NCBI GenBank assembly: GCA_028868825.1
Contig: JAGWTU010000005.1
Coordinates: 96,164 to 160,163 of the forward strand
Length of the DNA: 64,000 bases
Source: Burkholderiales bacterium
GTDB taxonomy: Bacteria > Pseudomonadota > Gammaproteobacteria > Burkholderiales > Burkholderiaceae_C
Reading direction: 5' to 3'
Part shown: positions 9,403 to 18,510 of the stretch, piece after piece
Layout of the letters: each line of letters starts with the position of its first letter
Numbering within the stretch: the stretch's first letter is position 1
Translations under genes and position numbers: made by a program
The notes under the pieces: generated by a model
Seen by the model: only the letters and a program-made list of their open reading frames with translations
What the model was told of the DNA's origin: nothing
The model's database searches: none

Positions 9403-10384
9403 GTTCGTCCTCGTCGTCGTCCGCCTCGAGCGCCGCGGGCAGCTGCGTCCAGCGGCTGTCGAAGCCGCGCGGCACGGTGTCGGCGGCGTCGTCTAGCAGT
9501 TCGTCGATGCGCCGCGCCACGGCCCAGGCGGCGCGCTGGCGCGATTGCGCCGTCGTGCCGCTGACGCGCGGCGTCACCTGCAGCGTGTCGACATGGCGCA
9601 GCGCCCGCCCGGGGTCGAGCAGCCCGGGCTCGAGGCTGTCGAACCAGGCCGCGGCCAGCGGGCCCTCGGTCAGCGCGCGCGCCAGCGCGGCCTCGTTGAA
9701 CAGGCTCGAATGCGCCAGGCTGACGAGGATCTGGTCGGGCTTGGATTCCGAGAGCAGCCGCTCGCCGAAGAGTCCGACGTAGCGCGCGAAGAACGGCAGC
9801 AGCACGCACACGGCGTCGCTGCGCCGCATCAGGTCGCGCAGCCCCACCGGTTCGACGCCGGCCCGCTCCCATGACGGGTCCGAGGCATGCACGGCCGGGT
9901 CGTAGCCGATCAGCGTGGCGCCGAAGGCCGCGAGGATCTGCGCCAGCGGCTTCACCGCCGGCGTCATGCCGACGACGCCGACGGTGCAGCCGCCGAGTTC
10001 GCGGCCGACGAGCAGTCCTTCGCCGTTGAGGATGGGGATGCGACGCAGCATCTGCAGCAGCGCGCCGATGGCGAATTCCGCCTCGGCGACGGCACTGGCC
10101 GCCGCCGGGCGCACGACCTCGACGCGGGCCCGGGCGCAGGCGTCGATGTCGATGTTCTCCGAGCCGACCGAGAGCCGGCCGACGACGCGCAGCCGCGGTG
10201 CCTTGTGCAGCGTCGCGGCGTCTATCGTCACCGACGGCGGGATGATGACGGCGCGCACCCGCGCCAGCGCGCTGCGGAAGGCCAACGGGTCCTGCGCCAG
10301 CGCGGGCGCCGCGCGCACGGCATGCCGCGCGCCGAGCCACTTCAGCACCTCGGCATCCAGCGGTTCGACGATCAGCACATCCAT
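9344..10384 (-). CDS. 2-hydroxyacid dehydrogenase homologue lacking catalytic residues
   Basis: This 346-residue protein has the overall layout of D-isomer-specific 2-hydroxyacid dehydrogenases: an N-terminal substrate half and an internal Rossmann domain beginning [14 protein letters not shown]. The glycine-rich loop is degenerate compared with GxGxxG. At the position of the conserved catalytic Arg (usual VNxARG) it reads VSLAHSS. At the catalytic His (usual TPH) it reads TPRVSG. The two key residues therefore look changed to His and Arg. It may have altered chemistry or be a non-catalytic NAD-binding protein. Its 3' end overlaps valS by 59 bases on the opposite strand. It is divergent from galU. 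Confidence 0.8.
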   Translation of the reverse strand: MDVLIVEPLDAEVLKWLGARHAVRAAPALAQDPLAFRSALARVRAVIIPPSVTIDAATLHKAPRLRVVGRLSVGSENIDIDACARARVEVVRPAAASAVAEAEFAIGALLQMLRRIPILNGEGLLVGRELGGCTVGVVGMTPAVKPLAQILAAFGATLIGYDPAVHASDPSWERAGVEPVGLRDLMRRSDAVCVLLPFFARYVGLFGERLLSESKPDQILVSLAHSSLFNEAALARALTEGPLAAAWFDSLEPGLLDPGRALRHVDTLQVTPRVSGTTAQSRQRAAWAVARRIDELLDDAADTVPRGFDSRWTQLPAALEADDDEDELSAAKPALQAGSAGGPERI

Positions 10385-10466
10385 CGGCTCAATCGAGGGG
10401 GAGGGTCACGAGCCCATGGAGGCCCACATGCATAATCGACCGCAAAGGGACATTCTAAAGAGACCC

Positions 10467-11333
<867 letters not shown>

Positions 11334-11355
11334 GCCGCGCCCGCCGGCGATGGCC

Positions 11356-11586
11356 TCAGCGCCGGCGCAGCAGGTGGATGAATTCGGCGCCGACGCTGCG
11401 CTGCTCGACCAGTTCATGCCCGGTCTGGCGCGCGAAGGCCTGGAAATCGCGCATCGAGCCGGGGTCGGTCGCGACGACCTTGAGCACCTGTCCGCTGGCC
11501 ATGTCCGCCAGCGCCTTCTTCGCCTTCAAGATGGGCAGCGGACAGTTCAGCCCGCGGGTGTCGATTTCCTTGCTCGCTTCGGTCAT
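11356..11586 (-). CDS. TusA/SirA-family sulfur carrier protein
   Basis: This small 76-residue sulfur-transfer protein carries the diagnostic motif DTRGLNCPLPILKAKKAL. Its Cys (residue 15) would hold a persulfide and the CPxP element defines the TusA family. In E. coli TusA passes sulfur to TusBCD for tRNA 2-thiouridine synthesis, but other family members serve different sulfur pathways. Its ATG overlaps the NUDIX stop codon (ATGA, 11583-11586), and that gene in turn overlaps cysM. A link with sulfur or cysteine metabolism is therefore likely but not proven. Confidence 0.88.
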   Translation of the reverse strand: MTEASKEIDTRGLNCPLPILKAKKALADMASGQVLKVVATDPGSMRDFQAFARQTGHELVEQRSVGAEFIHLLRRR

Positions 11587-12137
11587 GTCGAGGTCCTGGG
11601 GTCCGGGGGCAGTTCGATGAATTGCGGTTCGAGCCCGCGCGTGCGCAGCCAGTCGGCCAGCGCATAGCCGGTGCCTGCGCGCCAGCAGCGCAGGTCCTGC
11701 GGTTCGAACAGCCGGTACTCGGCGAGTTCGGGCGACAGACGCACCGTGCCGCGCGCCAGCGCATGGTAGGCGATGATGACCTGGTTCATGCGCTGGAAGT
11801 CGTAGACGCCGACGAGCTTCAACTGCAGCACCTCGAGCGATGTCTCCTCGCCGACCTCGCGCGCGATGCCCTGCTCGGGCGTCTCGCCGGCCTCCATGAA
11901 ACCCGTGATGAGCGCGAATAGGCGAGCGCTCCAGGCGGCATTGCGCGCCAGCAGCACGCGGCCGCCCTGGTCGGCGCATTCGACGATCGCCGCCAGCACC
12001 GGTGTCGGGTTGTTCCAATGCGTCCAGCCGCAGGCCGGGCAGCGGTTGCGCGTGCGCGCGCCGCCGTCCTCGATCTGCTCGACGGCCGCCAGCGCCGTCG
12101 CGCAATGCGGGCAGTAGCGCGTCTCGTAGACCGTCAT
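11583..12137 (-). CDS. NUDIX hydrolase with N-terminal zinc ribbon
   Basis: This 184-residue protein begins with a four-cysteine zinc ribbon (YCPHCA near residue 8 and RCPACGW near residue 35). A NUDIX domain follows, with the box GFMEAGETPEQGIAREVGEE. The box is canonical except that Ser replaces the last Gly. The layout resembles the C-terminal part of NudC-type NADH pyrophosphatases, but the protein is shorter and the substrate is unknown. It sits between cysM and the TusA-like gene with ATGA overlaps on both sides, so the three are probably translationally coupled. Confidence 0.85.
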   Translation of the reverse strand: MTVYETRYCPHCATALAAVEQIEDGGARTRNRCPACGWTHWNNPTPVLAAIVECADQGGRVLLARNAAWSARLFALITGFMEAGETPEQGIAREVGEETSLEVLQLKLVGVYDFQRMNQVIIAYHALARGTVRLSPELAEYRLFEPQDLRCWRAGTGYALADWLRTRGLEPQFIELPPDPRTST

Positions 12138-13045
12138 GCCGGGAATACGCCGGTCGACAGGTAGCGGTCGCCGCGATCGCAGACGATGAAGACGATCGTC
12201 GCGTTCTCGACCTGCGCCGCGATCTGCAGCGCGACCCAGCAGGCGCCGGCCGCCGAGATGCCGGCGAACAGCCCCTCCTCGCGCGCCAGCCGGCGCGCCA
12301 TCTCCTCGGCATCGGCCTGGCTCACGGCCACCTGCTCGTCGATATGCGTCGGATCGTAGATCTTGGGCATATAGGCCTCGGGCCATTTGCGTATGCCCGG
12401 AATGCGCGAACCCTCGGCCGGCTGCGCGCCGACGATGCGTACCGCGCCGTTGCGCTCCTTCAGATAGCGCGCGACGCCGGTGATCGTGCCCGTGGTGCCC
12501 ATCGCGCTGACGAAATGCGTGACGCGGCCGCCGGTGTCCTCCCAGATCTCGGGGCCGGTGGTCTCGTAGTGGATGCGCGGGTTGTCGGCATTGGCGAACT
12601 GGTCGAGCACGCGGCCCTCGCCGGCGGCCTGCATCTGCAGCGCGAGGTCGCGCGCATGTTCCATGCCGCCCGAACGCGGCGTCAGGATGAGCTCGGCGCC
12701 ATAGGCCTTCATCGTCTGCGCGCGCTCGACCGAGAGGTCCTCGGGCATGATCAGCACCATGCGGTAGCCGCGGATCGCCGCGGCCATCGCCAGCGCGATG
12801 CCGGTGTTGCCCGAGGTGGCCTCGATCAGCGTGTCGCCGGGGCGGATCTCGCCGCGCTCCTCGGCGCGGCGGATCATGCTGATCGCCGGCCGGTCCTTGA
12901 CCGAACCGGCCGGGTTGTTGCCTTCGAGCTTGGCCAGCAGCACGTTGCCGCGGCCCGCCGGCACGAGGCGCCGCAACTGCACCAGCGGCGTGCGGCCGAT
13001 GGCATCTTCGAGGGTTCGGTAGACGGGTGGTCCCGCTGGGTTCAT
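12134..13045 (-). CDS. cysM: Cysteine synthase B (O-acetylserine sulfhydrylase)
   Basis: This 303-residue PLP enzyme makes cysteine from O-acetylserine and sulfide or thiosulfate. The PLP lysine lies in NNPAGSVKDRPA and the substrate loop is EATSGNTGIALA. The phosphate-binding loop is AMGTTGTITG. The short length and the loop sequences favour CysM over CysK. The ATG at 13045 is preferred because an AGGAG lies 7 bases upstream; a second in-frame ATG at 13069 has no such site. The stop codon overlaps the NUDIX start. The CysM/TusA pairing suggests a shared role in sulfur assimilation or transfer. Confidence 0.93.
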   Translation of the reverse strand: MNPAGPPVYRTLEDAIGRTPLVQLRRLVPAGRGNVLLAKLEGNNPAGSVKDRPAISMIRRAEERGEIRPGDTLIEATSGNTGIALAMAAAIRGYRMVLIMPEDLSVERAQTMKAYGAELILTPRSGGMEHARDLALQMQAAGEGRVLDQFANADNPRIHYETTGPEIWEDTGGRVTHFVSAMGTTGTITGVARYLKERNGAVRIVGAQPAEGSRIPGIRKWPEAYMPKIYDPTHIDEQVAVSQADAEEMARRLAREEGLFAGISAAGACWVALQIAAQVENATIVFIVCDRGDRYLSTGVFPA

Positions 13046-13150
13046 GACGGCTCCTGGGATGCCTTGCATTGTCGCAGCGCGAACCCGGCGGCGTCGGCAG
13101 CGCATGTGATAATCGCCGTCCCTTGGAGGGTGCCAGCGCCGGCGCCCCCT

Positions 13151-13235
13151 GCCCGCGTGACGAAATCGGTAGACGTAGCGGATTCAAAATCCGCCGCCGC
13201 AAGGCGTGCCAGTTCGAGTCTGGCCGCGGGCACCA
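13151..13235 (+). tRNA. tRNA-Leu (anticodon CAA)
   Basis: The 7-bp acceptor stem GCCCGCG/CGCGGGC closes the 85-nt gene, and the CCA end is encoded. The anticodon stem-loop GCGGA-TTCAAAA-TCCGC gives CAA, and the T arm contains AGTTCGAGTCT. A long variable arm (about 13192-13207) marks a class II tRNA, as expected for leucine. Confidence 0.95.
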
Positions 13236-13273
13236 GCCGGCACGCACCTCGGCACCATTCCCGATCAGAGCCC

Positions 13274-13981
13274 ATGCCGCAGATCCCACCGCAGACACGC
13301 AACCTGATCATCGCCTGCGTGGCCATGTTCCTGCTGCAGCAGCTCCACCCGGCGCTCGAGCAGTTCCTGCTGCGCTGGTTCGCGCTGTGGCCGCTGCAAA
13401 GCGGTTTCTTCATGCCCTGGCAGCTGCTGAGCTATGCCTTCCTGCATGGCGGCATCGCGCATCTGCTGTTCAACATGCTCGGCCTGTGGATGTTCGGCTC
13501 CGACCTCGAGCGCTACTGGGGCGAGCGCCGCTACCTGCAGTACGTGGCCGTGTGCACGCTCAGCGCGGCCGCGGCGCAGCTGCTGATCACGCCGCTGCTG
13601 GGCATGAGCGGCGAGACGATCGGCATCTCGGGCGCGATCTACGGCCTGCTGCTGGCCTACGCGCTGGCCTTCCCGCGGCGCCAGTTCGACCTCGTCGGCT
13701 TCCTGCCGATGGTGCTGCTGATGGTGCCGTCGCTGCTGCTCAACGTCGTCGGCATGATGCTGTACGTGACGATGCTGACGAACCGCGGCGCCGTGCCGAT
13801 CCCGCCGCTGCCGGTGAAGTCGCTGACGATGGTCGCGATCTTCGGCGCCATCGAGCTCTACCAGGGCCTGTTCATGACGGCCGGCGGCATCGCCCATTTC
13901 GCGCACCTGGGCGGCATGCTCGGCGGCTGGCTGATGTTCGTCTACTGGCGCAACAGCCGAGGCACGGGCCGCCGCCGCTGA
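13274..13981 (+). CDS. Rhomboid-family intramembrane serine protease
   Basis: This 235-residue membrane protein has about six transmembrane segments. It carries the rhomboid catalytic set: HLLFNMLGLW in the early helix (structural His/Asn), the nucleophile motif GISGAIYG and the catalytic His in GIAHFAHLGGMLGG. Such proteases cleave single-pass membrane proteins within the bilayer; the target here is unknown. The ATG at 13274 follows tRNA-Leu by 38 bases, so the two may share a transcript. The gene ends 6 bases before the convergent epimerase-like gene. Confidence 0.88.
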   Translation: MPQIPPQTRNLIIACVAMFLLQQLHPALEQFLLRWFALWPLQSGFFMPWQLLSYAFLHGGIAHLLFNMLGLWMFGSDLERYWGERRYLQYVAVCTLSAAAAQLLITPLLGMSGETIGISGAIYGLLLAYALAFPRRQFDLVGFLPMVLLMVPSLLLNVVGMMLYVTMLTNRGAVPIPPLPVKSLTMVAIFGAIELYQGLFMTAGGIAHFAHLGGMLGGWLMFVYWRNSRGTGRRR

Positions 13982-13987
13982 GCGGCT

Positions 13988-14884
13988 TCAGGCGCGGGGC
14001 AGGCCCGCGGCCACCGTCGGGTAGCGCAGCACGAGGCGCAGCTCGCACTTCAGCCGCCGGTTGTCGAGCCGGCGCGATTCGCTCATGAAGCTCAGCTGCA
14101 GCGGACCCAGCAGGCCGGCCGCCTGCGCCCGCGGCACGCGCGGCGGCCGCGGCAGGCCGGCGAGGTCGGCGGCGAGGTCGAAGTAGTCGCCCATCCTCAG
14201 CTCGCTGTCGTCACTGGCATGGATCACGCGCTGCGGTCGGCCGCGGTGCAGCGCCGCGACGCAGGCGCGCGCGAGGTCGTCGGCGTGGATGTGGTTGGTG
14301 TAGACATCGTCGGCGGCAGCCAGCACCGGCGTGCCGCGCGCGAGGCGCTCGCGCGGGTCGCCGCCGGCGCGGTCGGCGGCGTAGATGCCGGGCACGCGCA
14401 GCAGCGTCACGCGCACGCCGTGGCGGCGGGCATAGGCGCGTAGCTGGCTTTCCGCATCGGCGCGGCGGCGCGCGCGGTCGGTGGCGGGGGCGATGGCGCG
14501 CGTCTCGTCGAAGCGCGCACCGGCGCCATCGCCATAGACGCCGCTGGTCCCGACGTAGACCAGCCGCGTCGTGCGCGGCGAGCGCGCCAATGCGGCGATC
14601 AGGTTCGCGGTGCGGCGGTCGCAGGCGCCCTGGGGCTGCGGCGGCGCCAGGTGCAGCACGGCATCGGCGAGGCCGGCCAGCCGCCCGAGCGTGCGCGCGT
14701 CGTCGAGGTCGCCGACCAGCGGCAGCGCGCCGAGCGCGCGCAGCGCCGGCACCCGCGCGGGCGTCGAGGTCAGCGCCAGCAGCCGCCAGCGCGGGCGCAG
14801 CAGGCGCAGCACGCGGCAGCCGATGTCGCCGCAGCCGACGACGAGCAGCGTCGGTCGGCGCGCGGCAGCGGTGGGCGTCTTCAT
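13988..14884 (-). CDS. NAD(P)-dependent epimerase/dehydratase-like protein
   Basis: This 298-residue Rossmann protein belongs to the extended short-chain dehydrogenase superfamily. The dinucleotide motif is VVGCGDIGCRV at residues 15-25. LVYVGTSGVYGDG and the NHIHADDLARA segment are typical of the YeeZ-like epimerase group. The catalytic YxxxK is not obvious, as in many members of that group, so the reaction is uncertain. It is convergent with the rhomboid gene and divergent from the flavoreductase (54-bp gap). Confidence 0.78.
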   Translation of the reverse strand: MKTPTAAARRPTLLVVGCGDIGCRVLRLLRPRWRLLALTSTPARVPALRALGALPLVGDLDDARTLGRLAGLADAVLHLAPPQPQGACDRRTANLIAALARSPRTTRLVYVGTSGVYGDGAGARFDETRAIAPATDRARRRADAESQLRAYARRHGVRVTLLRVPGIYAADRAGGDPRERLARGTPVLAAADDVYTNHIHADDLARACVAALHRGRPQRVIHASDDSELRMGDYFDLAADLAGLPRPPRVPRAQAAGLLGPLQLSFMSESRRLDNRRLKCELRLVLRYPTVAAGLPRA

Positions 14885-14938
14885 CGTCGGCGCTTGGGCA
14901 CAATCCGGGACCCGTTCCCGTCGCCCCGATTGTCATCG

Positions 14939-15979
14939 ATGAATTACACCGTCACCCTGCAGCCCGCCGGCCGCCAGTTCGTCGTCGAAGGCGACGAGGC
15001 GATGCTCGCCGCCGCCATCCGCGAGGGCATCGGACTGCCCTACGGCTGCCGCGACGGCGCCTGCGGTTCGTGCAAGAGCCGGCTGCTGCAGGGCCGCGTC
15101 GTCCACGGCGAGCACCAGGCCAAGGCGCTCTCGCAGGCCGAGGAGGAAGCCGGGCTGATCCTGACCTGCTGCGCGCATCCGCAGACCGATTGCATCGTCG
15201 AGGCGCGCAGCGTCCCCGGCGCCGGGGAATTCCCGGTGCTGAAGTTCCCGACCCGGGTCATCTCGATCGAGCGCGCGGCGCCCGACGTGGCGATCCTGAA
15301 ACTGCAACTTCCGGCCAACCAGAACCTGCAGTACCGCGCCGGCCAGTACATCGAGTTCATCCTGCGCGACGGCGCGCGCCGCAGCTACAGCATGGCCACG
15401 GCGCCGCACCACGTCGGCCAGCCGCCGTCGGTCGAGCTGCACCTGCGCCACATGCCGGGCGGGCTGTTCACCGATGCCGTCTTCGGCACGATGAAGGCCA
15501 AGGACATCCTGCGCGCCGAGGGACCCTACGGCAGCTTCTTCCTGCGCGAGGATTCGGACAAGCCCATCGTGCTGCTGGCCAGCGGCACCGGACTGGCACC
15601 GGTGAAGGCCATCGTCGAGCAGTTGCAGCATATCGGCAGCGCGCGGCCGGTGACGCTGTACTGGGGCGCAAGGCGCCGCGCCGACCTCTACCTGAACGAC
15701 TGGTGCGAGCGCGTCGCTGCCGACATGCCGTCGCTGCGCTACGTGCCGGTGCTCTCCGACGCCGCGCCCGACGACGCCTGGAGCGGCCGCAGCGGCTTCG
15801 TCCACCGCGCGGTCATGGAAGACTTCCCCGATCTCTCGGGTCACCAGGTCTACGCCTGCGGCGTGCCGGTGATGGTCCAATCGGCGCAGCGCGACTTCGT
15901 CGCGCAATGCCGGCTGCCGGCCGACGAGTTCTACGCCGATGCATTCACTTCGGAGGCCGACAAGCATGGCAACACGTAA
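14939..15979 (+). CDS. 2Fe-2S flavoreductase (AscD-like, CDP-6-deoxyglucoseen reductase type)
   Basis: This 346-residue electron-transfer protein has an N-terminal plant-type ferredoxin domain with the cluster motif CRDGACGSC, followed by a fourth Cys in LTCCAHP. A ferredoxin-NADP reductase-like module follows: FAD-binding RRSYSMATAP, NAD-binding ASGTGLAPVKAIV and C-terminal VYACGVPVM. The family passes electrons from NAD(P)H to partner oxygenases or dehydratases. No such partner is encoded next to it, so the physiological acceptor is unknown. The start at 14939 gives MNYTVTLQPAGR. Its last 14 bases overlap the Bug receptor gene, implying one transcript. Confidence 0.85.
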   Translation: MNYTVTLQPAGRQFVVEGDEAMLAAAIREGIGLPYGCRDGACGSCKSRLLQGRVVHGEHQAKALSQAEEEAGLILTCCAHPQTDCIVEARSVPGAGEFPVLKFPTRVISIERAAPDVAILKLQLPANQNLQYRAGQYIEFILRDGARRSYSMATAPHHVGQPPSVELHLRHMPGGLFTDAVFGTMKAKDILRAEGPYGSFFLREDSDKPIVLLASGTGLAPVKAIVEQLQHIGSARPVTLYWGARRRADLYLNDWCERVAADMPSLRYVPVLSDAAPDDAWSGRSGFVHRAVMEDFPDLSGHQVYACGVPVMVQSAQRDFVAQCRLPADEFYADAFTSEADKHGNT

Positions 15980-16985
15980 TTCCGACCGCACGACCCGCCG
16001 CCTGGCCCTGATCCGGCTCGGTGGCCTCGCTGGCGCCGCGGCGCTGGCCGCGCCGCTGGCGCGCGCGCAATCCGGCGCGGCGATGCACATCGTCGTCCCC
16101 TACCCGGCCGGCGGCCCGCTCGACACCGCGGCGCGCGCGCTCGCCGAGGCCGTGCACGACACGCTGGGCGTGGTCGTCATCGACAACCGGCCGGGCGCCG
16201 GCGGCAACATCGGCGCCGACATCGTCGCCCGCGCCGCGCCCGACGGCCGCATGCTCGTGATGGGCGCGGTGGCCACGCATGCGATCAACCCCTGGCTCTA
16301 TGCCAAGGTGCCCTACGACCCGCTGCGCGACTTCACGCCGATCACGCTCGTCGCCCAGGTGCCCAACGTCCTCGTGATGAACGCCGCGGCGGCGGCGCGG
16401 CTGCAGATCCGCTCGATTGCCGACCTCGTGCGCTGGGGGCGCGAGCATCCGGGCCGGCTGAAATACGGCAGCGGCGGCAACGGCAGCGCGGGCCATCTCG
16501 CCGGCGAGATGTTCAAGGCCGAGGCCCATGTCGACGCCGTCCACATCCCCTACACCGGCGGCCCCGCGGCACAGCTGGCGCTGCTCGGCGAGCAGATCGA
16601 CTACACCTTCGACAACCTCGCGACCGCGGCAGCCAACATCCGCAGCGGCAAGCTGCTGGCGCTGGCGGTGACGACGGCGCAACGCTCGACCGCGCTGCCC
16701 GAACTGCCGACCCTGGCCGAGGCCGGCGCCGCGCTGGGTCTGAAGGACTTCGACATCGGCACCTGGTTCGGCCTCTTCGGCCCCGCGCACATGGCGCCCG
16801 AACTGGTGACGCGGCTGAACAAGGCCTATGTCGACGCGCTCGCGCGGCCCGAGGTCCGTGCGCGGCTGGCGACGCTGATGGCCGAACCATCGCCAACGAC
16901 GCCGGCGCAATTCGGTACCTTCGTCGCGCACGAGCTGAAGAAATACGAGGCGGTGGTCAAGGCCAGCGGCGCGCGCGTCGACTGA
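15966..16985 (+). CDS. Bug-family (TctC-like) periplasmic binding protein
   Basis: This 339-residue secreted binding protein belongs to the tripartite tricarboxylate transporter receptor family, which is greatly expanded in Burkholderiales. The signal region (residues 1-35) contains TTRRLALIRLGG, a possible twin-arginine motif, and ends ARA-QSG. The ligand pocket segments VVPYPAGGPLDTAAR and NRPGAGGNIGA are typical. No TctA or TctB membrane genes are in the window, so it is an orphan receptor with an unknown ligand. It overlaps the flavoreductase by 14 bases and ends 3 bases before the convergent livF. Confidence 0.88.
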   Translation: MATRNSDRTTRRLALIRLGGLAGAAALAAPLARAQSGAAMHIVVPYPAGGPLDTAARALAEAVHDTLGVVVIDNRPGAGGNIGADIVARAAPDGRMLVMGAVATHAINPWLYAKVPYDPLRDFTPITLVAQVPNVLVMNAAAAARLQIRSIADLVRWGREHPGRLKYGSGGNGSAGHLAGEMFKAEAHVDAVHIPYTGGPAAQLALLGEQIDYTFDNLATAAANIRSGKLLALAVTTAQRSTALPELPTLAEAGAALGLKDFDIGTWFGLFGPAHMAPELVTRLNKAYVDALARPEVRARLATLMAEPSPTTPAQFGTFVAHELKKYEAVVKASGARVD

Positions 16986-16988
16986 GCC

Positions 16989-17714
16989 TCACTCGCCCAG
17001 GTAGGCCGCGCGCACCTTCGGATCGGCGAGCAACGCCTTCGCGTCGCCGCCCATCGTGATCTCGCCCGAGTCCATCACGTAGCCGCGGTCGGCCAGGCCC
17101 AGCGCGCGGCTGGCGTTCTGCTCGACCAGCAGCACCGTCGTGCCGCGGCGGTGGACATCGGCGACGACCTCGAACACCTTGTCGACCATCAGCGGCGACA
17201 GCCCCATGCTCGGCTCATCGAGCAGCAGCACCTGCGGCCGCGCCATCAGCGCGCGGCCCAGCGCCAGCATCTGCTGTTCGCCGCCGCTCATCGTCCCGGC
17301 GAGCTGGTTGCGGCGTTCCTTCAGGCGCGGGAAGCGCTCGAACACGGACTCCATGTCGGCGCCGATCTCGTCGTCGTCGCGCACATAGGCGCCCATCAGC
17401 AGGTTCTCGGTGATCGTCATGCGCGCGAACATGCCGCGGCCCTCGGGCACCATCACGAGCCCCTGGCGCACGAGGTCCCAGGGTCCCTGGCCGCCGATGT
17501 CGCGGCCCTTGAACTCGATGGTCCCGGCGGCCAGCGGCTGCACGCCGGTGATGGCCTTCAGCGTCGTCGTCTTGCCGGCGCCGTTGGCGCCGATCAGGCT
17601 CACGAGCTCGCCGGCGCGGACCTCGAAATCGACGCCCTTGACGGCCTGGATGCCGCCATAGGCGACCTTCAGGCCGCGCACGGACAGCAGCGTCGGGGCG
17701 GCGGGCGTCGTCAA
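16989..17714 (-). CDS. livF: Branched-chain amino acid ABC transporter ATP-binding protein LivF
   Basis: This 241-residue ABC ATPase is one of two in a HAAT-type importer. Walker A is GANGAGKTT, the signature is MSGGEQQMLALGRALM, and Walker B is VLLLDEPSMGLSP. The start is inferred as TTG at 17714: the TTG overlaps the TGA of livG (TTGA) and no ATG or GTG lies near the conserved N-terminus LLSVRGLKVAYGG. The GTG-type alternative at 17825 would lie wholly inside livG. It is the last gene of livH-livM-livG-livF. Confidence 0.92.
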   Translation of the reverse strand: MTTPAAPTLLSVRGLKVAYGGIQAVKGVDFEVRAGELVSLIGANGAGKTTTLKAITGVQPLAAGTIEFKGRDIGGQGPWDLVRQGLVMVPEGRGMFARMTITENLLMGAYVRDDDEIGADMESVFERFPRLKERRNQLAGTMSGGEQQMLALGRALMARPQVLLLDEPSMGLSPLMVDKVFEVVADVHRRGTTVLLVEQNASRALGLADRGYVMDSGEITMGGDAKALLADPKVRAAYLGE

Positions 17715-18499
17715 TGCGCCCCCGCGCCGAGATAGGCCTCGATCACGGCCGCATCCTTCTGCACTTCGGCCGGCGTGCCCTCGGCGATGGTGCGGCCGTA
17801 GTCGAGCACGGTGACGCGGTCGCACAGGCCCATCACGAGCTTGACGTCGTGCTCGATGAGCAGGATCGTGCGGCCGTCGTGGCGGATGCGGTCGATGAGT
17901 TCGCGCAGCACGCCCTTCTCGGTCGCGTTCATGCCGGCGGCGGGTTCATCGAGGGCGATCAGCTTCGGGTCGGTGGCCAGCGCGCGCGCGATCTCCAGGC
18001 GCCGCTGGTCGCCGTAGCTCAGCGTGCGCGCCTTGAATTCGGCGTAGTGGCCGATGCCGACATAGTCCAGCAGCTCCTGCGCGCGTGCGGCGATCGCCGC
18101 CTCCTCGGCGCGGAAGGCGCGCGTGCGCAGCACGGCGCCGATGAGGCCCGAATGCGTGCGCGGATGGCGGCCGACCATCACGTTCTCGAGCGCCGTCATC
18201 TCGGCGAACAGGCGGATGTTCTGGAACGTGCGCGCGATGCCGGCGATGGCGACCTCGTGCACGGCGCTCGGCCGGTACGGCCGGCCGCCGAGCTCGAAGC
18301 GCCCGGCGTCGGGCTTGTACAGGCCCGTGATGACGTTGAAGAAGGTCGTCTTGCCGGCGCCGTTGGGGCCGATCAGGCCGTAGACCTGGCCGGCCTCGAT
18401 CGCGATGCCGACATCGGACAGCGCCTGCAGCCCGCCGAAGCGCTTGGACACGCCTTCGACCCTGAGCACTGTTTGCACCGCTTGTCCCGTCTGCACCAT
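17711..18499 (-). CDS. livG: Branched-chain amino acid ABC transporter ATP-binding protein LivG
   Basis: This 262-residue ABC ATPase is the partner of LivF. Walker A is GPNGAGKTTFFN, the signature is LSYGDQRRLEIARALA, and Walker B is LIALDEPAAGMN, with the LivG-specific AGMNATEK following it. The ATG at 18499 gives MVQTGQAVQ and fits homologues. The frame is open far upstream through livM and livH, but that reading is a GC-rich artefact. It lies 11 bases after livM and overlaps livF by 4 bases. Confidence 0.93.
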   Translation of the reverse strand: MVQTGQAVQTVLRVEGVSKRFGGLQALSDVGIAIEAGQVYGLIGPNGAGKTTFFNVITGLYKPDAGRFELGGRPYRPSAVHEVAIAGIARTFQNIRLFAEMTALENVMVGRHPRTHSGLIGAVLRTRAFRAEEAAIAARAQELLDYVGIGHYAEFKARTLSYGDQRRLEIARALATDPKLIALDEPAAGMNATEKGVLRELIDRIRHDGRTILLIEHDVKLVMGLCDRVTVLDYGRTIAEGTPAEVQKDAAVIEAYLGAGAH

Positions 18500-18510
18500 G
18501 CGCCGGCCCC

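Noticed and set aside
6348..9782. Plus-strand open frame of over 1,100 codons across valS
   Set aside because: It is out of frame with valS, extremely rich in Arg, Ala and Gly, and matches no family. It is a shadow frame of GC-rich coding DNA.
11342..11367. CGCCGGCG repeated on both sides of a 10-base spacer at the galU/tusA junction, considered as a bidirectional terminator
   Set aside because: There is no T-tract, and one arm lies inside the tusA-like coding end. CGCCGGCG is common by chance at this GC content.
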